From Spirochaetia bacterium UBA5550 (GTDB taxonomy: Bacteria; Spirochaetota; UBA4802; UBA5550), in assembly GCA_002425885.1 (NCBI GenBank), contig DINC01000172.1, positions 784-7,068 of the forward strand: a DNA stretch of 6,285 nt, given 5' to 3'. Shown here one piece after another: positions 6,285 through 6,285 of this stretch. A model generated the notes under the pieces. That model had not been told where the DNA came from, ran no database searches, and saw nothing but the letters and a program-made list of their open reading frames with translations. Position numbers and translations under genes: made by a program. How positions within the stretch are numbered: position 1 is the stretch's first letter; each line of letters opens with the position of its first letter.

Positions 6285-6285
6285 A

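Larger units (their letters stand above)
5931..6285. other. Non-coding region upstream of the operon
   Basis: This 355-nt stretch has no supported gene. From left to right it holds the ribosome site and likely promoter region of the LolA-like gene (5931-5999), the palindromic repeat (5987-6135), an AT-rich stretch without recognised signals (6136-6249), and a short inverted repeat at the edge (6250-6284). No tRNA, riboswitch or CRISPR pattern was seen. The only open frame of note (5980-6216, plus strand) lacks a usable start signal. Confidence 0.6.

Overview
The window looks like chromosomal DNA from a Gram-negative (diderm) bacterium. The evidence is a LolA-like periplasmic protein, a signal-peptide-bearing outer-membrane beta-barrel ending in an aromatic residue, and a LolCDE/MacB-type ABC transporter. 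Base composition is moderate (mid-40s % GC by eye, not counted). The protein style would fit groups such as Deferribacterota or Spirochaetota, but that placement is a guess; no taxonomic marker is present.

Layout: (1) 24-683, plus strand, a compact rhomboid intramembrane serine protease with a complete catalytic set. (2) 703-5930, minus strand, a tightly packed five-gene operon convergent with the rhomboid gene. In transcription order it holds a LolA-like periplasmic carrier (5930-5181), a first FtsX/MacB-type permease (5178-3931), a second paralogous permease (3921-2686), a LolD-like ATPase (2689-1991) and an outer-membrane barrel protein (1983-703). Junctions range from a 4-nt ATGA overlap to a 9-nt gap, so the five genes are almost certainly co-transcribed and partly translationally coupled. 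(3) 5931-6285, a non-coding region that holds the probable operon promoter, a degenerate palindromic repeat of about 149 bp with perfect 11-bp termini, and a small inverted repeat at the window edge.

Working model (inference): the two permeases and the ATPase form a LolCDE-like machine in the inner membrane. It extracts a lipid, lipoprotein or other hydrophobic substrate and passes it to the LolA-like carrier. The co-encoded barrel is the candidate outer-membrane acceptor or exit component. Each family is known, but the one-operon combination of carrier, two different permeases, ATPase and barrel is the most interesting content here. The substrate cannot be read from the sequence. The rhomboid gene is on the other strand and is not part of this operon.
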